Source: Actinospica acidithermotolerans (GTDB lineage Bacteria > Actinomycetota > Actinomycetes > Streptomycetales > Catenulisporaceae). From it: 64,000 bases of DNA. Where the stretch lies: positions 1-64,000 of the forward strand of contig NZ_JAGSOH010000018.1 of NCBI RefSeq assembly GCF_018139625.1, given 5' to 3'. The position numbers were made by a program, and so were the translations under genes. Below, piece by piece: positions 18,886 through 27,332 of this stretch. Numbering within the stretch: the stretch's first letter is position 1; each line of letters opens with the position of its first letter. Below the pieces are notes generated by a model. It worked only from the letters and a program-made list of their open reading frames with translations. It did not search any database and was not told the origin of the DNA.

Positions 18886-19881
18886 ATGAGGGACCGAACC
18901 GTGCGGCGGTTGCTGACGATCGGCCAGCTGAGCGAGTTGACGGGCGTGCCGGTGCGCACGATCCGCTTCTATTCGGACAGCCTGGCGGACGGTCGCGCGC
19001 TGCTGGAACCGGCGCTGCGCAGCGCGGCGGGCTATCGGCTCTACGACCTCGAGGCCGCGGCTCGCCTGGAGTTGATCCGGACGCTGCGCGACCTCGGCGT
19101 GGACCTGCCGACGATCGCCAGGGTGCTGGCCCGGGAGCTGACGGTCGCCGAGGTGGCGCGTGCACAGGCGGACGCGCTGGAGGCGACGGTGAAGGCGTTG
19201 CGGCTGCGGCAGGCGGTGCTGCGCGCGGTCGCGGTCCGCGACACCGATTGGGAGGAGCTGGAACTGATGAACAGGCTGGCGAAGATGGACGCCGAGGGCC
19301 GCAGGAGGATCCTCAACGAGTTCGTCGACCGGTGCTACGAGGGGCTGGACGACGAGCACGGCGCGAGCGAGGCGTTCTCCTCGGCGATGCGCAACGCCTT
19401 CCCCGACCTGCCGCAGGACCCGACGGAGCGGCAGGTGGAGGCGTGGGTGGACCTGGTGGAGCTGGTTCAGGACGAGGACTTCATCGCGCGTTCGCGGGAG
19501 ATGGCGGCTTACGGAATCGCGAAGCGGGCCAAGATGAGCGAGGCCGAGTGGCAGAGGGACCAGCAGGCGTTCGCCGAGATCTGCCCGCTCGCGGTGGAGG
19601 CGTGCGAGTCCGGGATCGCGGCGGACTCGGCGCAGGGCGCCGCGCGGGCGGCGCACATCCTGGAGGTCTGGTGCGCGAAGCTGGACCGTGCCCCGGACGA
19701 GAAGTGGCGCAGGCTGATCGTCGATTCGCTCACGATGATGAACGACCCGCGGGTCAACCGGTTCTGGCAGTTGGTCGGCATCGTCGGCGGCAATCCGGAG
19801 TTGGTTGCGCAGACGGCGCCGATGTACGCGTCGATGCAGTGGCTGATCAAGGCGCTCAGTGCTGACGCCGGATCTGCTTGA
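18886..19881 (+). CDS. MerR family transcriptional regulator
   Basis: A 331-residue protein with an N-terminal MerR winged helix (LLTIGQLSELTGVPVRTIRF at about residues 9-28, then GYRLYDLEAAARLELIRTLR) and a dimerisation helix. The long helical C-terminal part of about 200 residues is unlike metal sensors and probably binds an organic ligand. The ATG at 18886 has GGAG 10 nt upstream. The 64-bp gap to the divergent aldo/keto reductase contains TTGACT followed by a CTCC/GGAA-type imperfect dyad, the sort of over-spaced promoter MerR proteins act on. Confidence 0.85.
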   Translation: MRDRTVRRLLTIGQLSELTGVPVRTIRFYSDSLADGRALLEPALRSAAGYRLYDLEAAARLELIRTLRDLGVDLPTIARVLARELTVAEVARAQADALEATVKALRLRQAVLRAVAVRDTDWEELELMNRLAKMDAEGRRRILNEFVDRCYEGLDDEHGASEAFSSAMRNAFPDLPQDPTERQVEAWVDLVELVQDEDFIARSREMAAYGIAKRAKMSEAEWQRDQQAFAEICPLAVEACESGIAADSAQGAARAAHILEVWCAKLDRAPDEKWRRLIVDSLTMMNDPRVNRFWQLVGIVGGNPELVAQTAPMYASMQWLIKALSADAGSA

Positions 19882-19948
19882 TCCGCTGATCCGGCGCTGG
19901 TGGGCGGCGGGACGGGGTGCTGTCGGTGGCCGCGGCTACCCTCGGAGC

Positions 19949-20437
19949 ATGACAGAGCGCACTCCCCGACTCGCCGCCCGGCTGCTGATCATCGACCCGG
20001 ACGGCGCCGTCTACCTGCAACTGCACGACGATGCGGAGATCGGGCTGCACTGGGCGCCTCCCGGCGGCGGCATCGAGGCGGGCGAGAGCGAGATCGAGGC
20101 GGCGGTGCGCGAGACGGCCGAGGAGACCGGCTGGACGGACGTGAAGGTCGGCGCCGCGCTGTGCACGTGGAAGCACGACTACGTCCGCGACGGCGTGCCC
20201 ACCAGGCAGACCGACGCGATCTACCTCGCCGAGGGTCCGCGCCGTGAGCCGCAGGGCGATCTGACCGAGTCCCACCGGATCGACGGCATCCTGGCGACGC
20301 GCTGGTGGACCCCCGGCGCGCTCGCCGAGTCGAAGGCGCTGTTCTGGCCGCCGGGCCTGCCTGAGCTGGTCGCGCGGGTGCGCCGAGACGGCGCGCCGGC
20401 CGAGCCGATCGAACTCGGCTACACCCCGAACGTCTGA
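19949..20437 (+). CDS. NUDIX hydrolase
   Basis: A 162-residue protein with a complete Nudix box: GGGIEAGESEIEAAVRETAE followed by ETGW, including the REtaEE metal-binding core. It hydrolyses a nucleoside diphosphate linked to some other group; the substrate cannot be told. A conserved acidic patch and a C-terminal WWTPGALAESKALFWPPGLPELV are typical of this actinobacterial subgroup. The ATG at 19949 lies 6 nt after TACCCT and is probably leaderless. It starts 67 bp after the MerR gene. Confidence 0.88.
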   Translation: MTERTPRLAARLLIIDPDGAVYLQLHDDAEIGLHWAPPGGGIEAGESEIEAAVRETAEETGWTDVKVGAALCTWKHDYVRDGVPTRQTDAIYLAEGPRREPQGDLTESHRIDGILATRWWTPGALAESKALFWPPGLPELVARVRRDGAPAEPIELGYTPNV

Positions 20438-20476
20438 GGGCGTCCGAGGTGGCAGACGGATTCCGGGTGGCGGCCC

Positions 20477-21178
20477 GTGGCTGACGACGAGCCTCCGGCC
20501 ACGGCGTATGTGTCTCGCGCCGTTGCCAGCGATCTCCCGAGCCCTGTGCTGCCGCCCGGATGCACCGCCGTGCGCCGCGACATGTTCCGTGGGCGCGCGT
20601 GGACCCGGTCCCCTGTCCGCGTGCTCGCGGCGGACGCGTCAGCCGCCGTGACCGCGATGTGGCCGGGCATCGTCACGCTCGCGGCCAAGCGGTTTGTCGA
20701 GTCCGGCGAGGGCCGTGAGAAGCACTTGCGGGCGGCCGCGCTCGATGACCTGGCCGGCGGCGAGTGGGACATGGCCGAGTGGACGTGGCGCCGGACCGGA
20801 GTGGTCATGGAGATCGTGTCGGACCGCTGGTTCACGGTGTCCAAGATGCACGCCGAGGACGGATCGCTCGCCTACTGGTACGTCAACTTCGAGCGACCGC
20901 CGAGGTGGCACGCCTCGGGCTGGGACACGATGGACCTCGCGGTCGACCTCGTCGTCGAGCCGGACGGCGCGTGGCACTGGAAGGACGAGGACGAATACGA
21001 GCACTGCCGCAGGCTCGGCATCGTGACGACCGCGGAGCACGCTGCGGTCAGCCTGGCCCGCGAGGAGGCCGTCGCCCTGGTCGAAGCACGCGCGGGCCTG
21101 CTCGGCGACGACCCGGCGCACCGATGGCTCCCGGACCCCGCGTGGCCTCGACCCACCCTCCCGCGCAACGAAGGTTAG
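20477..21178 (+). CDS. DUF402 domain protein
   Basis: The 233-residue protein ends in a DUF402 fold, recognisable from WYVNFERPPRWHASGWDTMD followed by LAVDLVVEPDGAWHWKDEDEY. The conserved Asp and Glu residues there bind metal in FomD and related nucleoside phosphate hydrolases, so a phosphatase-like activity is possible. The first 90 residues are less conserved. The GTG at 20477 is the longest start and is 39 bp after the Nudix gene, so the two may be co-transcribed. The true start could be further in. Confidence 0.75.
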   Translation: MADDEPPATAYVSRAVASDLPSPVLPPGCTAVRRDMFRGRAWTRSPVRVLAADASAAVTAMWPGIVTLAAKRFVESGEGREKHLRAAALDDLAGGEWDMAEWTWRRTGVVMEIVSDRWFTVSKMHAEDGSLAYWYVNFERPPRWHASGWDTMDLAVDLVVEPDGAWHWKDEDEYEHCRRLGIVTTAEHAAVSLAREEAVALVEARAGLLGDDPAHRWLPDPAWPRPTLPRNEG

Positions 21179-21188
21179 CCTTACCTAT
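21170..21188 (+). promoter_or_regulatory. Iron box overlapping a leaderless promoter
   Basis: GAAGGTTAGCCTTACCTAT matches 14 of 19 positions of the iron-box consensus, including GGTTAG and ACCTA. It overlaps the -10 hexamer TATACT (21186-21191), which lies 7 nt before the ATG at 21199. Confidence 0.7.
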
Positions 21189-21198
21189 ACTGCTGGGC

Positions 21199-21840
21199 AT
21201 GAGTCCTGAGCGCCGCGCCGACGACCCTCGCACCGCGATAGCCGCAGCCGCTGTCCTTCCGCCCTCCGAGGGAGCCTTCGACCGTGTCCCGCCCCTCGAG
21301 GCCCGCGCGCCGAAGCTGGCGATCATGGCGGCGCTCGTGGTCTGCGCGTGGTTCGGCATCGTCCTGCTGAGCAAGCACGAAGGCGCCGCGACCGTCTACC
21401 TCTCCGACGCGGCACGCACGCGCTATCTGACCGTGCACGTCGTCGGGTTCTGCCTCGGCCTCGGCACCGTGCTCGCGGTCGACGGCGCGTTCCTGGCCGC
21501 GGCCTTCGGCTGGACCTCGATCAGCCGCGCGGCACGCTTCGCGCTCTACGCGGACTGGCTGATCTGGGCCGGCTTCGCCCTCGTGTGCGTCAGCGGCGCG
21601 TTCCTGCAGCCCGACTTCGGCAATGCCTGGGTCGTCGCCAACTTCTTCGTCGTCCTGGCCCTGGGCGTCAACGCCGTCCACGCCCGCGACATCCTCGACC
21701 ACGTCCGCGCAGTCCCCCGCACCGCACGCATCAGCACCCTGCCACGCCGTCTCCTGACGCGCGCCGTGGCCAGTGCCGTGCTCTCCCAGGCACTCTGGTG
21801 GACGTCGATGGCGATCGGCTACTTCACCCGGCTGCGATAG
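21199..21840 (+). CDS. Four-to-five-helix membrane protein, probably iron-regulated
   Basis: A 213-residue protein with a 40-residue polar N-terminus and hydrophobic segments at about 40-60, 78-100, 115-135, 142-160 and 190-208. The HVVGFCLGLGTVLAVDGAFLA and NAVHARDILDH stretches contain His residues that might bind haem or metal, but no known motif is complete. The ATG is 7 nt after TATACT with no ribosome site, so a leaderless mRNA is likely. An iron box covers that promoter, so the gene should be switched on in low iron. Its function is unknown; a role in iron or haem handling is inference. Confidence 0.78.
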   Translation: MSPERRADDPRTAIAAAAVLPPSEGAFDRVPPLEARAPKLAIMAALVVCAWFGIVLLSKHEGAATVYLSDAARTRYLTVHVVGFCLGLGTVLAVDGAFLAAAFGWTSISRAARFALYADWLIWAGFALVCVSGAFLQPDFGNAWVVANFFVVLALGVNAVHARDILDHVRAVPRTARISTLPRRLLTRAVASAVLSQALWWTSMAIGYFTRLR

Positions 21841-21898
21841 AGCCGAGCGCCGACCGCGGGCCATCGAACACCCCACCGTCGGGCCGGCTCGCGAGCCC

Positions 21899-22486
21899 CT
21901 ACTCCTCCGCGGCTTTCACCGCTACGCGCTTGACGGCGTCCTTGGTCCAGGCGCGCAGGGCCTCGGGGTCGAAGCCGGGGCCGAAGACGAGGTCGCGGAC
22001 CTGGGGTAGCGCGGCGGCGTAGTTGATCATGCCCATGAGCAGCATCAGCATGTAGGCGGCGGGCATGTCGTCGCGGACGATGCCCTGGGTCTGGGCGTCG
22101 ACGATCTTCTGCTTCTTGACGCCGTAGCGCTCGGCGCGGGCCTCGCTGCGGCAGGTGTTCTCGGACTCGACCTCGAGGGCCTCCCACATCAGCAGCCTGA
22201 GGAGCTCGGGGTGCTTCCGGTGGTAGTCGATGTGCTCGTCGACCCAGCGGTCGAGGTCGGTGATGTCGGTGGAGACCATCTCGGCGACCTGGACGAGGGT
22301 CTTGTCGAGGACCTTGTAGAAAAGCTTCTTCTTGTCGCCGAAGTAGGCGTAGATGAGCTGCTTGTTGGCCTGCGCGTTCTGGGCGATGCGGTCCACGCGG
22401 GCGCCGGCGATCCCGTGGGCGGCGAACTCCGCGGTCGCCGCCTCGAAGATGCGCGCCTTGGTTGCTTCAGCGTCTCGCGTGGCCAT
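21899..22486 (-). CDS. TetR family transcriptional regulator
   Basis: A 195-residue TetR repressor with the helix-turn-helix at about residues 10-55 (ITGARVDRIAQ-like stretch, QANKQLIYAYFGDKKKLFY), followed by a TetR_C-type domain that includes MLMLLMGMINYAAALPQV. It is divergent from the MFS gene at 22735, with two inverted repeats between them. It probably controls both genes. Confidence 0.9.
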   Translation of the reverse strand: MATRDAEATKARIFEAATAEFAAHGIAGARVDRIAQNAQANKQLIYAYFGDKKKLFYKVLDKTLVQVAEMVSTDITDLDRWVDEHIDYHRKHPELLRLLMWEALEVESENTCRSEARAERYGVKKQKIVDAQTQGIVRDDMPAAYMLMLLMGMINYAAALPQVRDLVFGPGFDPEALRAWTKDAVKRVAVKAAEE

Positions 22487-22496
22487 GAGGCCATGG

Positions 22497-22561
22497 TAAC
22501 CAACTAGTCAGTTGACAGCCAGCCCGCTGGATGGAATATTCTCAACCAACCGGTTGGTTGA
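22497..22561. promoter_or_regulatory. TetR operators between tetR and MFS
   Basis: TCAACCAACCGGTTGGTTGA at 22542-22561 is a perfect 20-bp palindrome. A related weaker dyad, AACCAACTAGTCAGTTG, lies at 22498-22514, just upstream of the tetR ATG. The shared AACCAAC half-site suggests that one repressor binds both. Confidence 0.75.
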
Positions 22562-22734
22562 GGCCCTGCAAGGGCCTCAACGGCCCGACGGGGATCGTCC
22601 GTGTAACGCGAGGGAGCGCACGCGGATTCCGATTCCGGACCCCGACCTCGACTTCAGCTTCACTTCCGAGCTTCACGTGCCGAGCTGGACCCGCAGGACC
22701 CATGCAGCTTCGTCGGACGATCCTGGAGAACCAC

Positions 22735-24228
22735 GTGTCCGTCACCGAGACATCCGCCGCGGCGTCAGCCGCATCCGCACCCGCCGCCGACACAACCAAC
22801 CCCCGCCGGCCCGCGTTCACCGCCTATCCGGCGCGGTGGCGGGCCCTGCCGGTGATTCTGACCGCCATGTTCATGGCGATGTTCGACTACTTCGTCGTCA
22901 ACGTCGCCGCCTCCTCCCTCCAGCACGACCTGCACGTCGGGTCCGCCGCGCTCGAGCTGATCGTCGGCGGGTACGGGTTCGCGTACGCCAGCGGGCTGAT
23001 CACCGGCGGAAGGCTCGGCGACCTGCACGGGCACCGGCGCCTGTTCGTGTTCGGGATGGCGCTGTTCGCGATAGCCTCGCTGCTCTGCGGGCTCTCCCCG
23101 AGCGGCTGGTCGCTGGTCGCCTTCCGGGTGCTGCAGGGCGGCACCGCGGCGCTGATGGTGCCGCAGGTGCTGGCGCTGATCAACACGATGTTCCCGCCGG
23201 AGGAGCGGGCGCGGGCGATGTCCGCGTTCGGCGCGACGATCGGCATCGGCGCGGTCGCGGGGCAGGTCCTCGGCGGCGTGCTGCTGGACGCCAACCTGTT
23301 CGGCTGGGGCTGGCGGGCGATCTTCTTCATCAACGTGCCGATCGGGCTCGCGTCGGTGCTGCTCGCCGCGCGCTGGCTGCCGAAGCACGAGCCGACGCAC
23401 CGGCCGAAGCTGGACCCGGTGGGCGCGATCGGCATCTCGCTGGCGCTCGCGCTGGTGCTCGTGCCGGTCACGCTCGGGCGCCCGGAGGGCTGGCCGCTGT
23501 GGACCTTCGTCTCGATGGCCGCGGCCGTCCCGGTGATGCTGGCCACGCTGCGCTACGAGAACCGGCTGCACGCCCGGGACGGCCAGCCCGTGCTGGACAC
23601 GAACATGGTGCGCGAGCGGGTCTTCGCCGCTGGCATGGTGATCTCCGGCGGCTACCTGGCCTTCTTCGCCGGGTTCATGCTCTGCCTGACCCTGCTGCTG
23701 CAGGACGGCCTCGGCCTGTCGCCGCTGCGCGCCGGGCTCGCGTTCGCCCCGCTCGGCGTCGCGTTCGCGGTCAGCTCGTTCACGCTGGCGCGGCGGGTGG
23801 CCGACCGGATCGGCAACCGGGTGATCGTGCTCGGCGCGAGCCTGAGCTTCGTCGGCCTGGCGGTCACGATCGGCGTGCTGGCCTGGAAGGGCTCGGCGGT
23901 GACCGCGCTGGAGCTGATCCCGGGCGGCGTCGTCATCGGCCTGGGCAACGGCATGGCCATCCCCTCGATGATCGGCGCGGTGCTCTCCTCGGGCATCGAG
24001 CCGCACAAGGCGGGCATGGCGGCCGGCGCGCTGACCACGGCTCAGCAGTTCGGCAACGCGGTGGGCGCGACCGTGCTGGGCACGATCTTCTTCTCGGTGC
24101 TGGGCAACGGCGTCCACCTCAGCTCGTTCGTGAGCGCGATGGAGACCGCCTCCGCGGTCGGGCTCGGAATCGTGGTGCTCGTGCTCGCGTCGGCGTTCCT
24201 GCTCCCGAAGAAGGTCGCCCGGGCCTGA
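22735..24228 (+). CDS. DHA2-family MFS efflux transporter
   Basis: A 497-residue, 14-helix drug transporter. Helix 1 reads MFMAMFDYFVVNVAASSL, the loop GGRLGDLHGHRRLFVFGMAL is the DHA signature, and IGIGAVAGQVLGGVLLDANL is motif C. I choose the GTG at 22735 because GGAG lies 6 nt upstream and the protein then begins just before the first helix; the upstream in-frame codons contain the operator region and are not credible as coding sequence. It is divergent from the tetR gene. Its 3' end contains the promoter of the trp leader. Confidence 0.88.
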   Translation: MSVTETSAAASAASAPAADTTNPRRPAFTAYPARWRALPVILTAMFMAMFDYFVVNVAASSLQHDLHVGSAALELIVGGYGFAYASGLITGGRLGDLHGHRRLFVFGMALFAIASLLCGLSPSGWSLVAFRVLQGGTAALMVPQVLALINTMFPPEERARAMSAFGATIGIGAVAGQVLGGVLLDANLFGWGWRAIFFINVPIGLASVLLAARWLPKHEPTHRPKLDPVGAIGISLALALVLVPVTLGRPEGWPLWTFVSMAAAVPVMLATLRYENRLHARDGQPVLDTNMVRERVFAAGMVISGGYLAFFAGFMLCLTLLLQDGLGLSPLRAGLAFAPLGVAFAVSSFTLARRVADRIGNRVIVLGASLSFVGLAVTIGVLAWKGSAVTALELIPGGVVIGLGNGMAIPSMIGAVLSSGIEPHKAGMAAGALTTAQQFGNAVGATVLGTIFFSVLGNGVHLSSFVSAMETASAVGLGIVVLVLASAFLLPKKVARA

Positions 24229-24234
24229 TACAGT
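24229..24234 (+). promoter_or_regulatory. -10 element of the trp leader transcript
   Basis: TACAGT lies inside the end of the MFS gene and 7 nt before the leader-peptide ATG, so the leader peptide is probably translated from a leaderless mRNA. Confidence 0.45.
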
Positions 24235-24241
24235 CAGCGCC

Positions 24242-24301
24242 ATGAAGCTCGCGCTCGCGCAGAACCAGTGGTGGTGGCCGGTGACCCCGGCGGACCACTG
24301 A
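24242..24301 (+). CDS. trpL: trp operon leader peptide with three tandem Trp codons
   Basis: A 19-codon frame reads MKLALAQNQWWWPVTPADH. Three consecutive TGG codons at 24269-24277 make it a tryptophan sensor: ribosome stalling there in low tryptophan would favour an antiterminator. It is followed within 30 nt by a strong intrinsic terminator and then the anthranilate synthase gene. Such WWW leader peptides precede trpE-type genes in Streptomyces and Corynebacterium. Confidence 0.9.
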   Translation: MKLALAQNQWWWPVTPADH

Positions 24302-24327
24302 GCGCGCGCTTCTCCCCGAACCCCGCG

Positions 24328-24360
24328 ACCGGCCGCCGTCAGGCGGCCGGTTTCGTGTTC
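24328..24360 (+). terminator. trp attenuator terminator
   Basis: CCGGCCGCC (24329-24337) pairs perfectly with GGCGGCCGG (24342-24350) around a GTCA loop; A24328 and T24351 extend the stem to 10 bp. TTTCGTGTT follows. CGGCGG at 24290-24295, at the end of the leader frame, could pair with CCGCCG at 24333-24338 as antiterminator. Confidence 0.85.
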
Positions 24361-24417
24361 CCACGGACAGTTCCCGGGCGTTGTGGCGGCACACGACCCC
24401 GAAGGACGCCCGCCCAT

Positions 24418-26251
24418 GGAACCGCTCGCTCCGCCCTACGCCCTGATCCGCCGACACGACTCGATCGAGCTGCTGCGCGGCCGCGTCGAGACCTTCGAGC
24501 TGCTCGCCGACCTGCCGCGCGTCGAGGACGAGGGCGGCGAACTGCTCGCGCTCGTGCCGTACCGCCAGCTGCGGGAACGCGGCGACGCCTGCCACGACGA
24601 CGGGACGCCGCTGCGTGCGCTGATCGTCGAGTCCCGGGAGACGGTCCAGCTCAGCGACCTGCCGACGGGCACCGCGCGGGTGCGCGACGGCGCGTTCGAC
24701 GTCGAGGACGATGAGTACGCGCTCAAGGTCAAGGCCATCCTGGACGAGGAGATCGCCGCCGGAGAAGGCTCGAACTTCGTCCTGCGGCGCACCTACGTCG
24801 CACGATGCGACGACGCGGCCGAGACGGCGTTCGGCGCGTTCCGCAACCTCCTCGTGCAGGAACGCAACGCCTACTGGACGTTCCTCGTGCACACCGGCGA
24901 CGCGATCATGGTCGGCGCCACGCCGGAGCGGCACGTGTCGCTGGAGTCGGGCGTGTGCACGATGAACCCGATCAGCGGCACGCTGCGCAAGCCGCCGAGC
25001 TCGGTCACCCGCGAGGAGCTGCTGGCCTTCCTCAGCGACCCGAAGGAGCGCGACGAGCTCGCGATGGTCGTCGACGAGGAGCTGAAGATGCTCGCGGAGG
25101 TCGGCGACCAGGGCGGCGTGATCGACGGGCCGTACCTGAAGGAGATGGCCAACCTCGCGCACACCGAGTACTACATCAGGGCCCGTACCACGATGGACGC
25201 GCGCGAGATCCTGCGCACGACGATGTTCGCGCCGACCGCGACCGGATCGCCGCTGCGCAACGCCTTCCGGGTGATTCTGCGGCACGAGAGCCGGGGGCAC
25301 GAGACGGCCGGCCGCGGCTACTACGGCGGCGTCGCGGCGCTGATCGGGCGGGACGGGCACGGGAATCAGACCATGGACGCGCCGCTGATGCTGCGCGTGG
25401 CGTACCTGGATCCGGCGGACGGTTCGGTGCGCGTTCCCGTCGGGGCGACGCTGGTGCGCGGCTCGGATCCGTACGGCGAGGTGCGGGAGACGCACGCGAA
25501 GGCGGCGGGCGTGCTGCGGGCGTTCGGGGTGCGCACGGCGCCGACGTCCGGTGCGACGACGTCGTACGGCGTGGCGACCGGGCCGGTCTGGGCGGACGAT
25601 CCGGTGGTGCGGGCCGCGCTCGCGTCGCGCAACGAGCGGCTCTCCCCCGCCTGGGCCACGTACCACGCGCCGGGCGAGCTCGCGGCACCCGAGCTGGCCG
25701 GACGCAGTGTGCTGATCATCGACAACGAGGACGCGTTCACCTCGATGCTGGCCGTCCAGCTGCGCAGTCTCGGCCTCGCGGTCACCCGGCTGCCGTACGA
25801 CGCCGTGGACGGCACCGACGGCTACGACCTCGTCGTGCTCGGCCCCGGGCCGGGCGATCCGCGGGACGCGCAGAACCCGAAGATGCGGACCGTGCGCGCG
25901 TTCGCCCGGCAGCTGCTCGACGAGCGGCGCCCGACGCTCGCCATCTGCCTCGGCCACCAGCTGATGTGCGCGGAGCTCGGCCTGGAGCTGCACCGCAGGC
26001 CCACGCCGAACCAGGGGGCGCAGATCCCGGTCGGGCTGTTCGGGCGGACCGAGGCGCTCGGGTACTACAACTCGTACGCCGTTCTCGCGCCGCGCGCCGC
26101 GGGCGAGTGGGAGCTCGCGCACGACGGGCCGGAGCTCGCCGCGCTGCGCGGCCCGCACTACACCGGCCTGCAGTTCCATCCCGAGTCCGTGCTGACCAGG
26201 GACGGGCTGGCGATCCTGCGCCGGGAGCTGGCCCGCCTGCTGCCGGGATGA
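24418..26251 (+). CDS. trpEG: Fused anthranilate synthase TrpE-TrpG
   Basis: A protein of about 610 residues with a chorismate-binding TrpE/PhzE-type domain (ATPERHVSLESG, MNPISGTLRK, DELAMVVDEELKMLAEV) fused to a class I glutamine amidotransferase. The amidotransferase triad is visible: Cys in AICLGHQLMC, and His-x-Glu in QFHPESVL. It makes anthranilate from chorismate and glutamine. The whole-protein layout also fits PhzE/2-amino-2-deoxyisochorismate synthases, but the WWW leader and attenuator show that the gene answers to tryptophan. The start may be the ATG at 24416-24418 or the GTG at 24383; no clear ribosome site decides it. Confidence 0.9.
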
Positions 26252-26259
26252 AAGAGAAG

Positions 26260-26287
26260 ACCGGGCCCTCGCGCGCGAGGGCCCGGT
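26260..26287. terminator. Bidirectional terminator between trpEG and pfkA
   Basis: ACCGGGCCCTCGC at 26260-26272 and its exact complement at 26275-26287 form a long GC-rich hairpin between the convergent genes. Confidence 0.75.
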
Positions 26288-26306
26288 CCGAAGATCGCTT
26301 ACGGCT

Positions 26307-27332
26307 TTAGCCGAAGAGGACCTTGGCCTCCTCGTAGAGGCTCAGCGGGACGGTCTTGAGCTCGGTGGTGGCGGCGCTCAGCGGGACGCGGACGATGTCC
26401 GTGCCCTGCAGCGCGACCATCTTGCCCCAGTCGGCGTCCTTGACCGCGTCGATCGCGTGCAGGCCGAAGCGGGTGGCCAGCCAGCGGTCGCGGGGGGTCG
26501 GGGTGCCGCCGCGCTGCACGTGGCCGAGCACCGTGGTGCGCGACTCCTTGCCGGTGCGCTTCTCGATCTCGGCGGCCAGCCGCTCGCCGACGCCGCCGAG
26601 GCGGACGTGGCCGAAGGAGTCGACCTCCTGGTTGAGCAGGATCTCGTCGCCCTCCTGCGGAGCGGCGCCCTCGGAGACGACGACGATCGGCGCGTACTCG
26701 GACTTGAAGCGGGACTCGACCCACTCGCAGACCTGCTCGATGTCGTACTTCTCCTCGGGGATGAGGATGACGTTGGCGCCGCCGGCCATGCCGGAGTGCA
26801 GCGCGATCCAGCCGGCGTGGCGGCCCATGACCTCGATGACCAGCACGCGGTGGTGCGACTCGGCCGTGGTGTGCAGCCGGTCGATGGCCTCGGTCGCGAT
26901 GGTCACCGCGGTGTCGAAGCCGAAGGTGTAGTCGGTGGCGTTCAGGTCGTTGTCGATGGTCTTCGGCACGCCGACCACCTGCACGCCCTGGGCGTGCAGC
27001 GCGGTGGCCACGCCGAGGGTGTCCTCGCCGCCGATGGCGACCAGGGCGTCCACGCCGAGGTTCGCCAGGTTCTCCTTGATGCGCTCGACGCCGCCCTCGA
27101 TCTTGATCGGGTTGGTGCGGGACGAGCCGAGGATCGTGCCGCCGCGCGGCAGGATGCCGCGCACGGCCTTGACGTCGAGGGTACGGGTCAGGCCCTCGAG
27201 CGGACCGCGCCAGCCGTCGCGGAAGCCGACGAACTCGTAGCCGTACTGCTGGACGCCTTTGCGGACCACCGCCCGGATGACGGCGTTGAGACCGGGGCAG
27301 TCGCCCCCGCCGGTGAGCACTCCGACGCGCAT
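26307..27332 (-). CDS. pfkA: 6-phosphofructokinase, possibly pyrophosphate-dependent
   Basis: A 341-residue PFK of the actinobacterial group. It has MRVGVLTGGGDCPGLNAVIR, the catalytic PKTIDNDL (Asp127 region), MGRHAGWIAL and the fructose 6-phosphate-binding GHVQRGGTPTPRDR. Residue 104 is Asp (GGEDT) and residue 124 is Lys (PKTIDND), using E. coli numbering, which coincides here. That pair is associated with use of pyrophosphate rather than ATP. GAAGGG lies 7 nt before the ATG at 27332. It is divergent from ribA. Confidence 0.93.
   Translation of the reverse strand: MRVGVLTGGGDCPGLNAVIRAVVRKGVQQYGYEFVGFRDGWRGPLEGLTRTLDVKAVRGILPRGGTILGSSRTNPIKIEGGVERIKENLANLGVDALVAIGGEDTLGVATALHAQGVQVVGVPKTIDNDLNATDYTFGFDTAVTIATEAIDRLHTTAESHHRVLVIEVMGRHAGWIALHSGMAGGANVILIPEEKYDIEQVCEWVESRFKSEYAPIVVVSEGAAPQEGDEILLNQEVDSFGHVRLGGVGERLAAEIEKRTGKESRTTVLGHVQRGGTPTPRDRWLATRFGLHAIDAVKDADWGKMVALQGTDIVRVPLSAATTELKTVPLSLYEEAKVLFG

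Noticed and set aside
24119-26179. 686-codon frame opposite trpEG
   Set aside because: Shadow of trpEG. It also covers the leader peptide and attenuator, which are better explained on the plus strand.
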